Positions 11,750-23,040 of a DNA stretch of 64,000 nt are shown here, piece by piece (position 1 is the stretch's first letter; each line of letters begins with the position of its first letter). The stretch spans positions 4,030,321 through 4,094,320 of the forward strand of contig OY747713.1 in the NCBI GenBank assembly GCA_963556495.2. Direction: 5' to 3'. The notes under the pieces were generated by a model. That model was not told the DNA's origin, searched no databases, and was given only the letters and a program-made list of their open reading frames with translations. The translations under genes and the position numbers were made by a program. Origin of the DNA: Valencia hispanica. Lineage: Eukaryota; Chordata; Actinopteri; Cyprinodontiformes; Valenciidae.

Positions 11750-12430
11750 TTCAATTCAAATTCAATTCTAATTCAAAAAAACTTTATTGATCCCAAAGGG
11801 AAATTAAGTGTTGTTGTAGCTCATATAATTAATTCTTTAAGGAGTTGTTGTAGATGATGATGGCTGTGGGCAGGAAGGATTTCCTGTAGCGGTCTGTGTT
11901 GCAGCGAAACTGAAGAAGCCTCCGACTGAAGACGCTCTGTTGTTGTATGACTGTCTCATGAAGAGGATGCTCAGGGTTGTCCATCATTTATTTGATTTTT
12001 TGAAGAATCCTTCTTTGCATCATCATCTCCAGATGTTCCACAGTCGTCTCCAGAACAGAACCAGAACCTTCTTCATCAGGTTGTTGAGCCTTTTTAAGTC
12101 CCTGGTTCTGATGCTGCTACCCCAACACATAATGGGAGAAGGCAGACAGGGTACTTTCCACAACAGACTTGTAGAAGATCTGCAGCATCTTGCTGCAAAC
12201 CTTGAAGGACCTAAGCTTCCTCCAGAAGTCCAGTCTGCTCTGTCCCTTCTTGTAGACGGTTTCACTGTTCAGTCTCCAGTCCAGTCTGTTGTCAAGCTGA
12301 ACTCCGAGGTATTTATACTCCTCAACCACCTCCACTTCTTCTCCCATGATGGAAACAGTGTTTGACTTATCCCTGTTTCTTCTGAAATCTACAATCATCT
12401 CCTTTGTTTTGTTCACATTCAAGGTGAGAC
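11750..12430 (-). mobile_element. CR1/L2-group LINE, 3' fragment
   Basis: The minus frame 12422-12117 reads MNVNKTKEMIVDFRR, then EYKYLGVQLDNRLDW and KMLQIFYKSVVESTL. This is the segment after the reverse transcriptase core in CR1/L2-group LINEs. The 3' end near 11,760-11,800 has 'TTTCCCTTTGGGATCAATAAAG', the same family end as at 14.2 kb. The copy is 5'-truncated, lacks the YxDD box, and lies between the neck exon and the first-exon relic of pseudogene C. Confidence 0.75.
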
Positions 12431-13399
12431 GATTGTTTGAGCTTTAAGATCAGGAAACCACTCTGTCAAGACAGAGATCTGATGGACTCTGATGCTTCTC
12501 TATCCTCCTTCTTAAAGCTGTTTGAGGAAGTTAAGTGTTAGAAAAAAACCAGCAGCCATGAGTGTCTGCACATGTTTAACTCCACTGCAGCTCATTCTGC
12601 TCAGTGTTTAGAAGATGAACCAACATGTAAATAACAGAAAGAGTTTATTGATGTTCATCATTTGTTGGCTGATCATCTCTTCCTTCTGGATCAAATAAAG
12701 CTGTTTTCTTCCAGTTCAGATGTTGAATGTCAGCTAAAGACAGCAGTTTGTGTTCAGTCTTTTTGGTGTTTGTCTGATGAAGACCACTCAGCTCTGATTG
12801 CAGCTTCTTCATCACCTCACCTTCTTCATAGTTCAGAGGACATCTCAATAGGTGGACACTTCAATCTGAGGACAAACACAGAGGCATTCAATGTCCTTTG
12901 GTTCAGGTTTTTAGGTCTTTTTCAGGTCTTAGCTAAAAGTGTAAATAGGAAATCATAGATCTTCTCTTCTCGTTAAAGTGTGCAGATGTTTTTTTGTAAT
13001 TCTGTTCAAGGTTCGGATGTTTTCCTCCTCTAATGTTTGTTTTTCTATCACCAAAACCAGTGAAACAAAAGAAATAAAAGTTGAAATTAGTTGAAAGACA
13101 TTTTATTTTCTAAAATAAGATTGTAAATGAAGGTTAAATTTCAAATGTTTATCAAAGTTAAACCTAAATTCTTTTGCGCATGTAACAGTTGCAGGGGTTA
13201 CATCTTTAATTTTTAATGTCCTTTTTGTGTTCAAATTTAAATCTAATATTACAAAATACATTTGAGCTGGTTCAAATTAAAGTCAAGATTTTCTATATTT
13301 GACAGAAAATGATCAGAACTCATTAGAAACGTGTTGCCGCTCCTCTGCAGACTGAAAAGAGAGAAAATAATCACATCTTAAAAAGTTTATTGTTGATCA

Positions 13400-13475
13400 C
13401 AAAGGATCTGGGGGGAGACTTCATCTACAGTCAGCTTCATCATGATTCAATTTCTTACTTAAATAAACGATCTGG
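13400..13475 (-). other. relic of a 5' untranslated lectin-receptor exon
   Basis: The stretch 'GGAGACTTCATCTAC' and its flank match the gene D 5' exon at about 9,100-9,130. It lies upstream of the pseudogene C first-exon relic, as expected for its 5' exon. No clear donor remains. Confidence 0.35.
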
Positions 13476-13479
13476 AGGA

Positions 13480-14225
13480 ATCTGGTTCTGTCCAGCAGTT
13501 ACAGTCTCACTTCCTGACAGAAAACATTTGGCATCATGATGCAGTGGATATGTGGAAGGTCGAGCACATGAAGGAAGACAGGGACGTAAAAAGGCAAACT
13601 GACTGAGGTGGCTGTGTGCAGCACAGGAGCACCGCAGGGTACGTTGCTCCCACCTTTCCTTTTCACCCTCTACACCTCTGACTTTACATACAACACCAGC
13701 AAATGTCACCTCCAGTAGTTCTCAGATGACTCAGCCATTGTTGGCTGTGTGACTGAGGGAAATGATCTGGAATATAATCAGGGACTTCATGGACTGGTGT
13801 TAGCAAAAACACCTGTGCTTAAACACCAGTAAGACAAAGGAGATGGTATTTGACCTCCAGAGATACATTCAGGGCTCAGACATCGAGGTTCTAGACACCT
13901 TTAAGTACCTGGATTTTCACTTCAACAGTAAACTGGTCCCACAACACAGACGCTGTGTATAAGAAGGGTCAAAGCCGCCTCCACCTCCTGGGTTGTTGAT
14001 TTATCACTATCACCTGCTAAGTGAAATATTCCACTGTATATTTGTATATTTATATTTATTCATGTGCAGTTCTTTTTGTAAATTAATTTTTTTCAGATTT
14101 TTTCTACTTATTTCTACTTGCACCAGTGTTTTTACCTCTGCACCTTGTTCCTGTTCTTGTTTGTATGTATGCCGTCGTAGCATGTGAATTTCCCCACTGT
14201 GGGATCAATAAAGTTTTTTAATTCA
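13480..14225 (+). mobile_element. CR1/L2-group LINE fragment, plus strand
   Basis: A plus-strand remnant contains 'STGAPQGT' and FSDDSAIVG (about 13,715), the reverse transcriptase B and C motifs with the catalytic DD, preceded by an in-frame TAG. It ends in a 3' UTR with 'TTTCCCCACTGTGGGATCAATAAAG' at 14,190-14,215. It is the same family as 11,750-12,430 but in the opposite direction. Confidence 0.65.
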
Positions 14226-14229
14226 ATAA

Positions 14230-15835
14230 GAGCTTTTTACAGGGCTGGTAATAGGTCTTATGGGGCCTTGAGCAGAATTTGATTTGGGGCCCCTCTTGTT
14301 GTTTCATCTACATCGTTCAGAGCAATTGAATACAGATTCAGTTGAATCTCAGAGATTTCAAGAAGTTCAATGCTTCAAATGTTAAGTTTAAATCAGTTTC
14401 TAAATTGAGATTGAATTTCATTCTCAATGAAAATATAAGACTATTTATATATAAAATGTAAGTTTTTCCTGGGAAGCCTGATATTTGGGAGCCCTAAGCA
14501 GTAACTTTGTTCATTCTACCTTGGACCGGATCTGACTTTTTATTTTTCCATTTCCTTAAACAAAGTAGGTGAAATATTCACTCATTAGGTCTTTCAATGT
14601 CTGCCCTGCTGGTTGGGAAGAGGCACAGAACATCGTGAAGAGGACATAGGTCCAATAAGAGCTGCCAGTCCTGATCCAGAACCTGCTGACGGTCCTTGAG
14701 ACATAATTCCAGGCAGAACCTCCGGGATCCGGTTTATAGGTTGAGATCTTTTATTCATCAGCCAAAATAAAAAAAGGAAATTAAACTGTCCAGGTGAATC
14801 TGTGCCTTCCACTGTTAGAATCTGACCAATAAAAACTCACCAGCTGTGCAACATTTCTATATTAATCACATTTAGGGACAAACCTTCAATATTTCCAATA
14901 AACTTCAGATTTGAGAGAAAGACCGTTCATCCAGTAGTTACATCTCAACTGAGCTGATTTCCCTGAAGGGAAACTTTATTAATTTACCATTTCAGATTTC
15001 TGGCTTTGTTTCCTGCCCAAATGGTCTGTAGTTCCTGGAACAGCCGCTAGATGTCCTCAGAACATCTCGTTTCCATCTCCCAATCTGACCACCTGCTTCA
15101 TGCTCCCATTCAGCTCACGTTTTTCCACCCATCACCTCTCCCACCAGGGTCGTCTCTGGGGTTGGAGATGGGGGCTGTCAAAATCATCGTCAAAAATAAA
15201 TACGCCTAATTCTTTTCTGTATTAGTTGTCGAGCATTTATAAGGACCTCTGCTTTCTGAGCCTGTCTTTGCCGTCCTACATGTTTAAAACATTGGTGTCA
15301 ATCTTGAATATTCCTGCATCTTTTTATATGCGTCTCCGTTTCAACACACCTGACCAAAAACTTAGGTCATTATTAGCAGGACTCTGGAGAGCTTGGCTGG
15401 ATACTGAGGAGGTAAATGAGCCGCAGGTTTCAGGTGTGTTGGTTATACACAGTAGTTTTATTAGAGCATTTTCTTTTTCTCAAAATAGGAATCAGGAGAA
15501 AATTCAAATCTCACCAGTTGTTACATGCATGGACCTTTTGGTTCAGGCTTGCCTTATTGCAGTCGTCTGGGGTGATGTTTCATTGAAGATTCAGCAGCCC
15601 AGAGAAAGTGAAATAAAATTAGCAATTTTGCAGTAATAGGTGATGAGTAGACCATTTGCTAAATTAAATTTCAAACCTAACAGTTACTTAATGTTACTTA
15701 ACATCAAACTCCAACCTCACCCCATTGTTTAATTCTTCACACAGGGGAGGGAAGCTGACCTGGAGGTCCGGATGCGGACACATACAGCATGAACATCTGA
15801 ACATCACCTCCAACATTTAAAATCTCTTCTAAAAA
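14230..15835. other. no gene recognised
   Basis: A 136-codon plus frame at 15226-15636 (MSSIYKDLCFLSL...) shows no motif and no codon pattern I can defend. A piece near 14,240-14,300 ('GGGGCC' rich) resembles dispersed repeat sequence. Otherwise AT-rich. Confidence 0.35.
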
Positions 15836-15839
15836 TACA

Positions 15840-17960
15840 TATTTATGGACTGGCTTTTAAAAAACATTTAGTGTTAACAGCCTTGGTCATTATAGTTGTC
15901 TTATCTCGTATAATTTTTCTGCTCAATGCGCCCTCGCGGAGCAGATACTGCACATGGAGCGGATTTATCCGGACTCTCTGATCATTGCTCTTGGAGACTT
16001 TAATAAAGGCAATCTGAGAGAGGAACTTCCCAAATACAAACAATATATTAAATGCCCGACCAGACACTGGATCACTGTTACAGCACGATAAGCGGGGCCT
16101 ATCACGCAGTGCCCCGCGCTGCACTCGGACTTTCGCATCACGTGATGATCCATCTGATCCCCGCGAACAGACAGAGGCTGAAGCTCTCCAAACCTGTCGT
16201 GAGGACTAAAAAACTGTGGAGCAACGAGGACGTGGAGGAGCTTCGCACGTGTTTAGTAACTACAGACTTGGACACAATGAGGGCTGCTTCTAACAGCTTG
16301 GATGAGTTTACGGATACTGTCATCTCCTATATACACTTCTGCGAGGACAACATTGTGCCATCACGCACCAGGGTGAGTAATAATAAAGACAAACCCTGGT
16401 TTATTCCTAAACTCAAACAGGGACAGGGACTGCTACAGAGAGGCCTAGTACAGGTTCAGAAAAGAAGTGAATACTGCTAAACACCAGCACTCTGAGAATA
16501 TTCAGCAGCAGATCTCAGAGAACGACTTGGCCTCTGTGTGGAAAAGTTTTAGGATCATTACCAACTACAAGCCTAAAACTCCCCACTCCACTGATGACTT
16601 GCTGTTGGCCAAAACTCTCAACGACTTTTACTGCCGTTCTGACCACCCACCAAGCAGCCCTCACACCTCCACCAGTCCCAACAATAGAGAGACTTTGGAC
16701 ACTCATCCCCCCACCCCCACCACAGAGCAATTAACACCATCAAAGACTTCACCCACAGCAACCCCCTCCTCACCCCTCACCTATGACAAACTCACATCAA
16801 CCCCAACTAAAACCCTTCATATTCATGAAGCAGATGTGAGGAAACAGTTTAAGAGCCTAAATGCTAGAAAAGCTCCCGGCCCAGACGGTGTGTCTCCTGC
16901 CACTCTCAGACACTGTGCAAACTAGCTGGCCCCAGTGTTCTCTGGCATTTTCAACTCCTCACTGCAGGCATGTCATGTGCCTGCCTGCTTCAAGACCTCC
17001 ACCATAGTCCCTGTCCCCAAGAAGCCAAGGATCACTGGACTTAATGACTACAGACCTGTGGCTCTGACATCTGTGGTCATTAAGTCATTTGAGCGCCTGG
17101 TTCTGTCCCATCTCAAGACCCTCACGGCCCCCATCCTGGACCCTCTGCAGTTTGCCTACAGAGCCAACAGGTCTGTAGATGATGCCATCAACATAGCTCT
17201 TCACTTCATCCTGCATCATCTGGACTTCCCGGGAACCTATGCCAGGATCCTGTTTGGGTACCACCATCACCCAGGACCTCAAGTGGGAGCCCACCATCAT
17301 CTCGGTCATAAAGAAGGCCCAGCAGAGGATGTACTTCCTAAGGCAGCTGAAGAAATTCAACCTCCCAACACGGATGATGATGCAGTTCTACACTGCAATC
17401 ATGGAGTCCATCCTCACCTCCTCCATCACCGTGTGGTATGCTGGCGACACCATCAAGGACAAACAGAGACTGCAGCATGTGGTGCGCTCTGCTGAGAAGG
17501 TGATGCAGACTCCCATCCCTGCAGGACCTGTACACCTCCAGGACACTTGGGCGTACAGGTCGGATCACAGCCGACCCTTCTCACCCTGGACACAGACTGT
17601 TTGACCTGCTCCCCTCAGGCAGGAGGCTCCGGTCCATTCAGACCAGAACCTCTCGCCATAAGAACAGTTTTTTCCCCTCTGCTGTTGGACTCATAAACAA
17701 TAACCCTAAGACTGTTCCCACCACCCGCTCAGTTACATGACCCATATTGTGGTTTTTTGCACCTGTCTGATTTGCACCGATCGTTACCTGCACTCATGTA
17801 CATAACAATCTGTTTAGCATATTATATTTTTATTTAAGTGTTTGTCTGTTTGTTCTTGTATGTTTGCACAAAGTACCGCAGCAATTTCCTAATGTTGTAA
17901 ACATACCCAACATTTGGCAATAAAACCCTTTCTGATTCTGATTCTGATTCTGATTGGTTA
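15840..17960 (+). mobile_element. CR1/L2-group LINE with deleted RT core
   Basis: In order along the plus strand: an endonuclease tail (LIALGDFNKGNL at about 15,980); a linker frame to 16,925; RT N-terminal motifs KAPGPDGVSPATLRHCAN then a stop where the family continues; [16 protein letters not shown] and [17 protein letters not shown]; then a jump at about 17,255 from TYARILF to [12 protein letters not shown]. The palm with the catalytic DD box is absent. The C-terminal part, with [16 protein letters not shown] and [12 protein letters not shown], is kept. The 3' UTR ends with a (TGATTC)n tail at 17,930-17,957. The copy is dead, with frame breaks at 16,480, 16,925 and elsewhere. Confidence 0.75.
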
Positions 17961-18245
17961 TAATGCAGAGGGAGAGTTGCTGGTGAAACAGTTTATAACA
18001 ACGACAAACAGAAACGCAGCAAGAACCCCTGCTTCTCCTATGTCGATTTCTTGTTTTTCTGCTGCTGTGGGTGCCTTTTGAGCTGCTACTCACTGCAGAA
18101 ACAGTCATGATATGCGGATGTCTTTAGCTGATTCCTTAAAGGGCCAATTGTGCATGGAGACACGGCGGCTGAGAGGAGCGGGCCGACAGATTACCCCATC
18201 CGAAAAAGATCTGGTTAAATTATCCTTAAGTTCCGAAAGTAGAAA
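17960..18245 (+). repeat. dispersed repeat M, copy 2
   Basis: Shares 'ATTCCTTAAAGGG', the 'CCCTGCTTCT' block and 'AAGTTCCGA' with copy 3 and, inverted, with 3,170-3,700. No protein. Its start directly abuts the LINE tail. Confidence 0.45.
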
Positions 18246-18599
18246 CGGACCTAATATGAAAATGTTTTTTTTCTGTGTTAAAATATTTTGCTTTTTAAAG
18301 GTTGTATTTTATACTCTCCAGTACACTTCTTTTCTTGAATCGACCCTAGGAATATGTAAAAACATAGTTGAGGAATGATCAAAACTCTACGTGAAACCTT
18401 CCCAGTTAAATGGAGTGAAACATGTTTTGTACAGTGAAGTTTATTATTTATTTGAAGAGAAAATAATCCAAAATCACCATAAATGTGTCACCTCATTAAT
18501 ATGTTGTTTTGATGCTGCTTCAGTTAGAATAGGCTCATTTTCACTATCAGAACTTGAGAATAATTTTACCGGACCTTCAGGGTATGAACGTGTCTACAC

Positions 18600-19065
18600 C
18601 TGGCCGGGCTGACAGGCCATTTCAAGAACCAATGGAATATCAGTCCTGGGAGATGCACTCGGAAATACCCCGGTAGAGTCGCTGGGTGGTAGCTGTGGTT
18701 AAGTCACGCTGATTGGTTGTAAGTCAAAATGAAATTATATGAAACAGTCGCGCCAAACAACTGGCCGTCTTTATAAAATTGGAAGCGTTGCTGAAGAAGC
18801 ACTTTTTAACAACGTAGCAAAAAGAAACGCATCAACTATCCCTGCTTCTTCCATTATCGATCTTTTGTTGTCCTTTGCTACTCTGGGCACCTTTTAGTTG
18901 TGATCAGTGACGCCACTCACTGCCTAAACGGTCGCGATATGCTGACATCTTTGCAAATTCCTTAAAGGGTAAATCTTGTATGGACACATAATGGCTAAGA
19001 GAATCATTGATTTGCCCCGCCAGAAAAGGATAGGATTACCCTGAAGTTCCGATAGTGGAAAATGT
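18600..19065 (+). repeat. dispersed repeat M, copy 3
   Basis: A direct-orientation partner of copy 2, about 0.8 kb apart. It extends further left than copy 2, through 'GGTAGCTGTGGTTAAGTCACG', which also appears inverted at about 3,590-3,610. Confidence 0.45.
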
Positions 19066-19228
19066 GCATAAAAAGATAAAAAATTAGAGACCAATATTTG
19101 AAAGCAAAAACTTTAGTTTTCTTTGAACACATCTAGTAGGGAATGGTAAATGAATTACATTATCTTCAGAAACTTTGCATCTCTACATCTTCTATCTTCC
19201 ACTGAGGTTAGACAGTCTGGACTGAACC

Positions 19229-22201
19229 TCACACACAAAATGTCTGGCCTGGTTCTAGAGTTTTCTCACAGATACTTTTTTGAGAATAAAAACAGAAAAC
19301 ATCAGCCCAACATTTAAGATTTTCAGGTTTTCCTTTTGTCCCCGTTGTTGCACAGTCTTCTCCCTCTGGATGTTGTTGGTGAGAACCTTTCCAGTCATCA
19401 GGCGAGTAACTCCAAAACGGTAAACTAAAGGATGAAGAACAGAAAGACGTGGCATAATAAACAGGGCGGTGGAATTTTTTTTTAAATCCTATTATTTAAT
19501 GTCTACATGCTCCCCCTAACCCATATGATAACAACCAATACGATTAACTACCATAACTATGCAGATGATATTCAGCTCTACATTACAATGTCACCAGGTG
19601 ACTTTGAACCCATCCAAACCCTAAAACAATGCATCGAGCAAATCAATGGATAGATGTGCCATAACTTTCTCCAGCTAAACAGAAACAAAACAGAAGTAAT
19701 TACTTTTGGACCTAAAGAGCAACGATCAAGAGTCAGCACACAGCTTCAGTTAATCCAGCTAGAAACTACTGATCAGGCCTGAAACCTAGGTGTAGTGATG
19801 GACTCAGACCTGAACCTCCAGGGTCACATAAAGGTCAATAACAAGGTCAGCCTTCTATCACCTGAAGAACATTTCTAGGATTAAAGGACTGATGTCGCAA
19901 CAGGACATAGAAAAACTCATCCATGCGTGTATCTTTAGTCGGATTGATTACTGCAACAGCATCTTCACAGGTCTGCCTAAAAAGTCAATCAGACAGCTGC
20001 AGCTGATCCAGAACGCTGCTGCTCGTGTTCCTCACTAGAACCAGGAAAGTAGAGCACATCACCCCAGTTCTAAAGTCCTTACACTGGCTCTCTGTAGCTC
20101 AGAGAATAGACTTCTAAATACTTTTACTATTTTACAACTCATTGAATGGTTTAGGGGCTGCACAGTGGCACAATTGGTTTGAACTGTTGCCTTGCAGCAA
20201 GAAGGTCCTGGGTTCAAATCCCCGCCTGGGGTCCTTCTGCATGGAGTTTGTATGGTCTCCCTGTGCATGCGTGGGTTCTCTCCGGGTACTCCGGGTTCGT
20301 CCCACAGTCCAAAAAACATGACTGTTAGGTGAACTGGTTTCTCTAAATTGCCCTTATGTATGAGTGTGTGTGCGTGCATGGTTGTCTGTCCTGTATGTCT
20401 CTGTGTTTCCTGGCAACCTGTCCAGTGTGTACCCTGCCCCCCCCGGCAACCCTGAATAGGAATGACGGGTACAGAAAATGGAGGAATGGTTTTGCACCAA
20501 AGTATGTTGACGATGTCTTCTTCCTGCTGATTTTCCTCCATGTGGTTTACACAGTCAATAGGCAAGGCAAGGCAATTTTATTTGTATAGCACACTTTCAA
20601 CAACAGGGTAATTCAAGGTGCTTTACATGATTTGTTGATTAAAAACAAATCAAAACAAACAAACATGGACTATAATATTGGAAATTAAAAGTAAAAGTAG
20701 CAAATTAGCATGAAACACACATTACACATGATGCACAATAACTACTGTAATAACTCTAATTCCAGTCTACTCAACATCCCTTTAGTCCTTGAGGACCCCA
20801 ATCTCTTTACACTACATTCAATCATTCAGTCATTCACGCACACATTCACACACTGGTGATGGCACGCTACATTGTAGCTACAGATGCCCTGGGGCACACT
20901 GACAGAAGCGAGGGTGCCGAACACTGGCACCACCGGGCCCTCTGATCACCACCTATTGGCAGAAGGGTGAAGTGTCTTACCCAAGGATACAACGACTGAG
21001 ACGGATGGAGCGGGGGCTCGAACCAGTGATAAATGATAGCTGGAATGTCATATGTTATGTGTCTCTAATGTTGTGTTTTAGGCTTTTATTGCAACTTTTC
21101 TTTTATCTCCTAATGATGTAAAGCACCTTGAATTGTCTTGTTGTTGAAAGTGTGCTGTGCAAATAAAGTTTCCTTGCCTTCCCTAAAAGGTTTCAACATC
21201 AAACCAACCTTGTGTCCAGAGGTGATCCATCCACCCACAACCACCTGCCCTCTACTTCGTGATCTGTCAGTCCGATCCAGAACATATCCCCATCACTCTC
21301 CATCACGTCTGCCACTTTTCTGCCAAGAAACACCTGATCAGGGGAAATTTATGAAAATTACTTTGTGACACTTTTCTGTGCTGAGATGGACCGGCAGCAG
21401 AGTTTCATACTGTACCTGCTCTTCTCTGCTGTCTATCTTCACCAGATCTCCTCCCTGATCTCTGCAGGAACGTCTGCTCTGGTTCCAGGAGGATTTATTG
21501 GTGTTAAAATAATAACACTTTCTTTGGTTTAGCTCCCAGCCTGGTTCACACATCAGACACGGGGTGTCTTTCCTCACAATAAAAGCAAAGACTTCATTGA
21601 GCCAGGTGGGGAAAAAAAACTGTTGTTTGTGTAATTTTGTGACTTACTCATGTTTACAGCAGTAGGAGGAAGAAATTCAGGAGGTGGTTTGTGTGTTAAA
21701 GGAGGAGGAGCCGGTGGACATTTAGAATGTGGTGGGCCTATCGGTGGTGGAGGACATAGTGGACATTTAGTAGGCCACATTATTCTGTTTTCATAAGTTA
21801 AACCTTGACAGTCTCACCTGAAAGATTTTTCCTCAGAGCTTCATTCTCCTCTTTCAGAGTTTGGAGAGTCTGATTGGTGTGAATCTGACCAAATGCTGAT
21901 TATTACAAAAGGAGAGCAATTAGTTTTGGTTTGTTTAAATCAGAATTCCAGTAACATTACCCAAAATTAAGTCAACATTTCAAAAGACAACCTTGCTATT
22001 TTTTTACATTATTTTTTTGCTAGAATTTCTTTTTTTTAAAGAAAAAGCTAATTAAATTCAAAACCAGTCAGAACTCACAGAGTCTGTAGATGATGATGAG
22101 AGCAGCAGCCAGCAGAGAGCCCAGAACCAGCAGGACTACTCTCTCTGATGGCAGCTTGGAGGTTCTGTTTGGGTTTTCATGTTGAGAGACAGCAGCTTCA
22201 C
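19229..22201 (-). CDS. gene A: C-type-lectin-like type II receptor (exons 2-6)
   Basis: Exons, minus strand: anchor 22079-22201, neck 21818-21895, lectin 21392-21567, 21209-21333 and 19229-19424 (stop 19231-19229). Phases run 1,1,0,2, and with first exon 38027-38057 they give 242 codons. The anchor is [19 protein letters not shown] and the neck is [16 protein letters not shown]. Lectin landmarks are [69 protein letters not shown] and SICEK, with the expected cysteines. The usual EPN calcium/sugar motif reads SPD (YSPDDW) and WND reads WAD, so classical mannose binding is doubtful. The exon 4 donor (CCG|GTCC) and exon 5 donor (AAG|GTTGGT) are weak. Most likely a CD209/CLEC4-like fish receptor; the ortholog cannot be named. 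Confidence 0.75.
19480..20130 (+). mobile_element. L2-type LINE 3' fragment
   Basis: The broken plus frame reads [10 protein letters not shown] (about 19,560), [45 protein letters not shown] and [10 protein letters not shown]. These are the RT C motif and thumb of L2-group LINEs. Several stops are present. It sits in the intron between lectin exons 5 and 6 of gene A. Confidence 0.75.
20150..20480 (+). mobile_element. tRNA-derived SINE
   Basis: A head with polymerase III boxes (A-like TGCACAGTGGCA at 20,158, B box GGTTCAAATCC at 20,211) is followed by a conserved body with 'TTCTCTCCGGGTACTCCGG' and 'GGCAACCTGTCCAGTGTGTACCC'. It ends near the 'AGAAAATGGAGGAATGG' segment. Related pieces lie at 3,715-3,800 (head, inverted) and 55,590-55,730 (tail). 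Confidence 0.75.
20563..20800 (-). repeat. L2-group LINE 3' end, minus orientation
   Basis: GGCAAGGCAAGGCAATTTT followed by 'TTGTATAGCACACTTTCAAC' is the complement of the (TTGCC)n tail seen at 21,115-21,183 and 58,454-58,509. The element body toward the right is non-coding. Confidence 0.6.
20800..21060 (+). repeat. dispersed fish repeat
   Basis: Contains 'CATTCACACACTGGTGATGGC' and 'CCACCTATTGGCAGAAGGGTGAAGTGTCTTACCCAAGG', sequences I recognise as a common fish interspersed repeat tail. No coding content. Confidence 0.4.
21060..21185 (+). repeat. L2-group LINE 3' end, plus orientation
   Basis: 'AAAGCACCTTGAATTGTCTTG', then 'GAAAGTGTGCTGTGCAAATAAAG' and a TTCCTTGCCTTCCC tail. Same family as 58,454-58,509. 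It converges on the minus copy at 20,563 and lies just outside lectin exon 5 of gene A. Confidence 0.6.
21648..21780 (-). other. cryptic proline/cysteine-rich exon-like segment
   Basis: In the intron between neck and lectin exons of gene A, a minus frame reads [20 protein letters not shown] and continues proline-rich to AVNM. It is followed at once by a consensus donor (A|GTAAGT at 21647-21642). The incoming acceptor (AACAG|A) would need a different phase from the neck exon. The homologous gene B segment (about 39,995-40,095) has a TAA in this frame. It could be an abandoned hinge exon or chance. Confidence 0.3.
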
Positions 22202-22486
22202 CTGAGGAGCATTTAGAGGAGAACCACATCAGAACCTGAAGACAGACTCACAGCCTACAGAAAAGCCCCAATGCAGTGGGAATTTGTATATGGTAAAGCA
22301 GGAACAACATATTATGCACCAGGAACTGCATATGTTGCAGCAGAAAGTTGCACATGCTGCAGCGGTAATTACAGAAGTCCTGAAAGGCAACCGAATAAAT
22401 TTTTTTTGAAACCCCATTTTCTAAGTCTAAACTTTTCTTTTTCTCTGGACTTCAAAAGTCATGTGCAAGTAGGGAAAAAAAAGTTC

Positions 22487-23040
22487 CATTTATCTATCTT
22501 CTTCTGCTTGGGTCGCGGGGGCAGCAGCCTAAGCAAAGAGACCCAGACTTCCCTCTCCCCAGTCACTTGTTCCAGCTCCTCAGGAGGAATCCCAAGACGT
22601 TCCCTGGCCAACCGAGAAACATAGTCCCGCCAGCGTGTCTTGGGCCTTCCCCTGGGCCTCCTCCCGGTGGGACGTGCCCGGAACACCTCACCAGGGAGGC
22701 GTCCAGGAGGCATCCTGACCAGATGCCCGACCCACCTCAACTGGCTCCTCTCGATGTGGAGGAGCAGCGGCTCTACTCTGAGCCCCCTCCGGATGACTGA
22801 GCTTCTCACCTTATCTCTAAGGGAGAGCTCTGACACTCTGCGGAGGAAACTCATTTCAGCCGCTTGTATTCGTGATCTCGTTCTTTCGGTCACCACCCAG
22901 AGTCCGTGACGATAGATGAGGGTAGGAACGTAGATCGACCGGTAAATGGAGAGCTTCTCCTTTGGGCTCAGCTCTCTCTTCACCACCACAGACCGGTACA
23001 GCTCCCGCATAACTGCAGATGCCCCACCAATCTGCAGAGG
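22487..23040 (-). mobile_element. RTE/Rex3-type LINE, 3' part
   Basis: The minus frame 23010-22459 reads VMRELYRSVVVKRELS, YRSIYVPTLIYRHGLWVVTE, IQAAEMSFLRRV and RSQLRWVGHLVRMPPGRLP, ending GRPKTRWRDYVSRLA. This is the post-RT region of a very common fish RTE-like LINE. The frame is open through to the family's normal end near 'LLRLLPP'. The rest probably continues at 25,745-26,835 after later insertions. Confidence 0.7.

Larger units (their letters stand above)
9637..12850 (-). pseudogene. pseudogene C: C-type-lectin-like receptor
   Basis: The exon order of genes A and B is kept but damaged. The first-exon relic (about 12,820-12,848) has TTG where A and B have the second ATG, then CPLNYEEG. 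The neck exon (11604-11681) is intact: 78 nt, phase 1, with ENLQTLKDDYKALRE. Lectin exon 4 keeps only its 3' half (end 11186, [21 protein letters not shown]). Exon 5 (9874-9984) is 111 nt against 125 nt in A and E, a 14-nt loss before the WIGLTD motif. Exon 6 (to 9787) reads FWMPWEPDDWKGQ but has lost two bases near the end, so it stops at 9639-9637 before the last conserved Cys. No anchor exon was found; a LINE sits where it would be expected. It is a decayed paralog. Confidence 0.75.

Noticed and set aside
15226..15636. 136-codon frame as a gene
   Set aside because: No motif, no splice partner and no homology I can name; reported only as an unsupported frame.
16138..17568. Minus-strand frames across 16.1-17.6 kb
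   Set aside because: They are antisense shadows of the plus-strand LINE, whose RT motifs are clear.
21574..21780. Proline-rich frame as a separate gene
   Set aside because: It ends in gene A intron sequence, has a stop in the gene B copy and lacks start context; kept only as a possible lost exon.
22640..22909. Plus-strand frames over 22.5-22.9 kb
   Set aside because: They are antisense to the RTE/Rex3 LINE C-terminus, which has a long motif-bearing frame on the minus strand.
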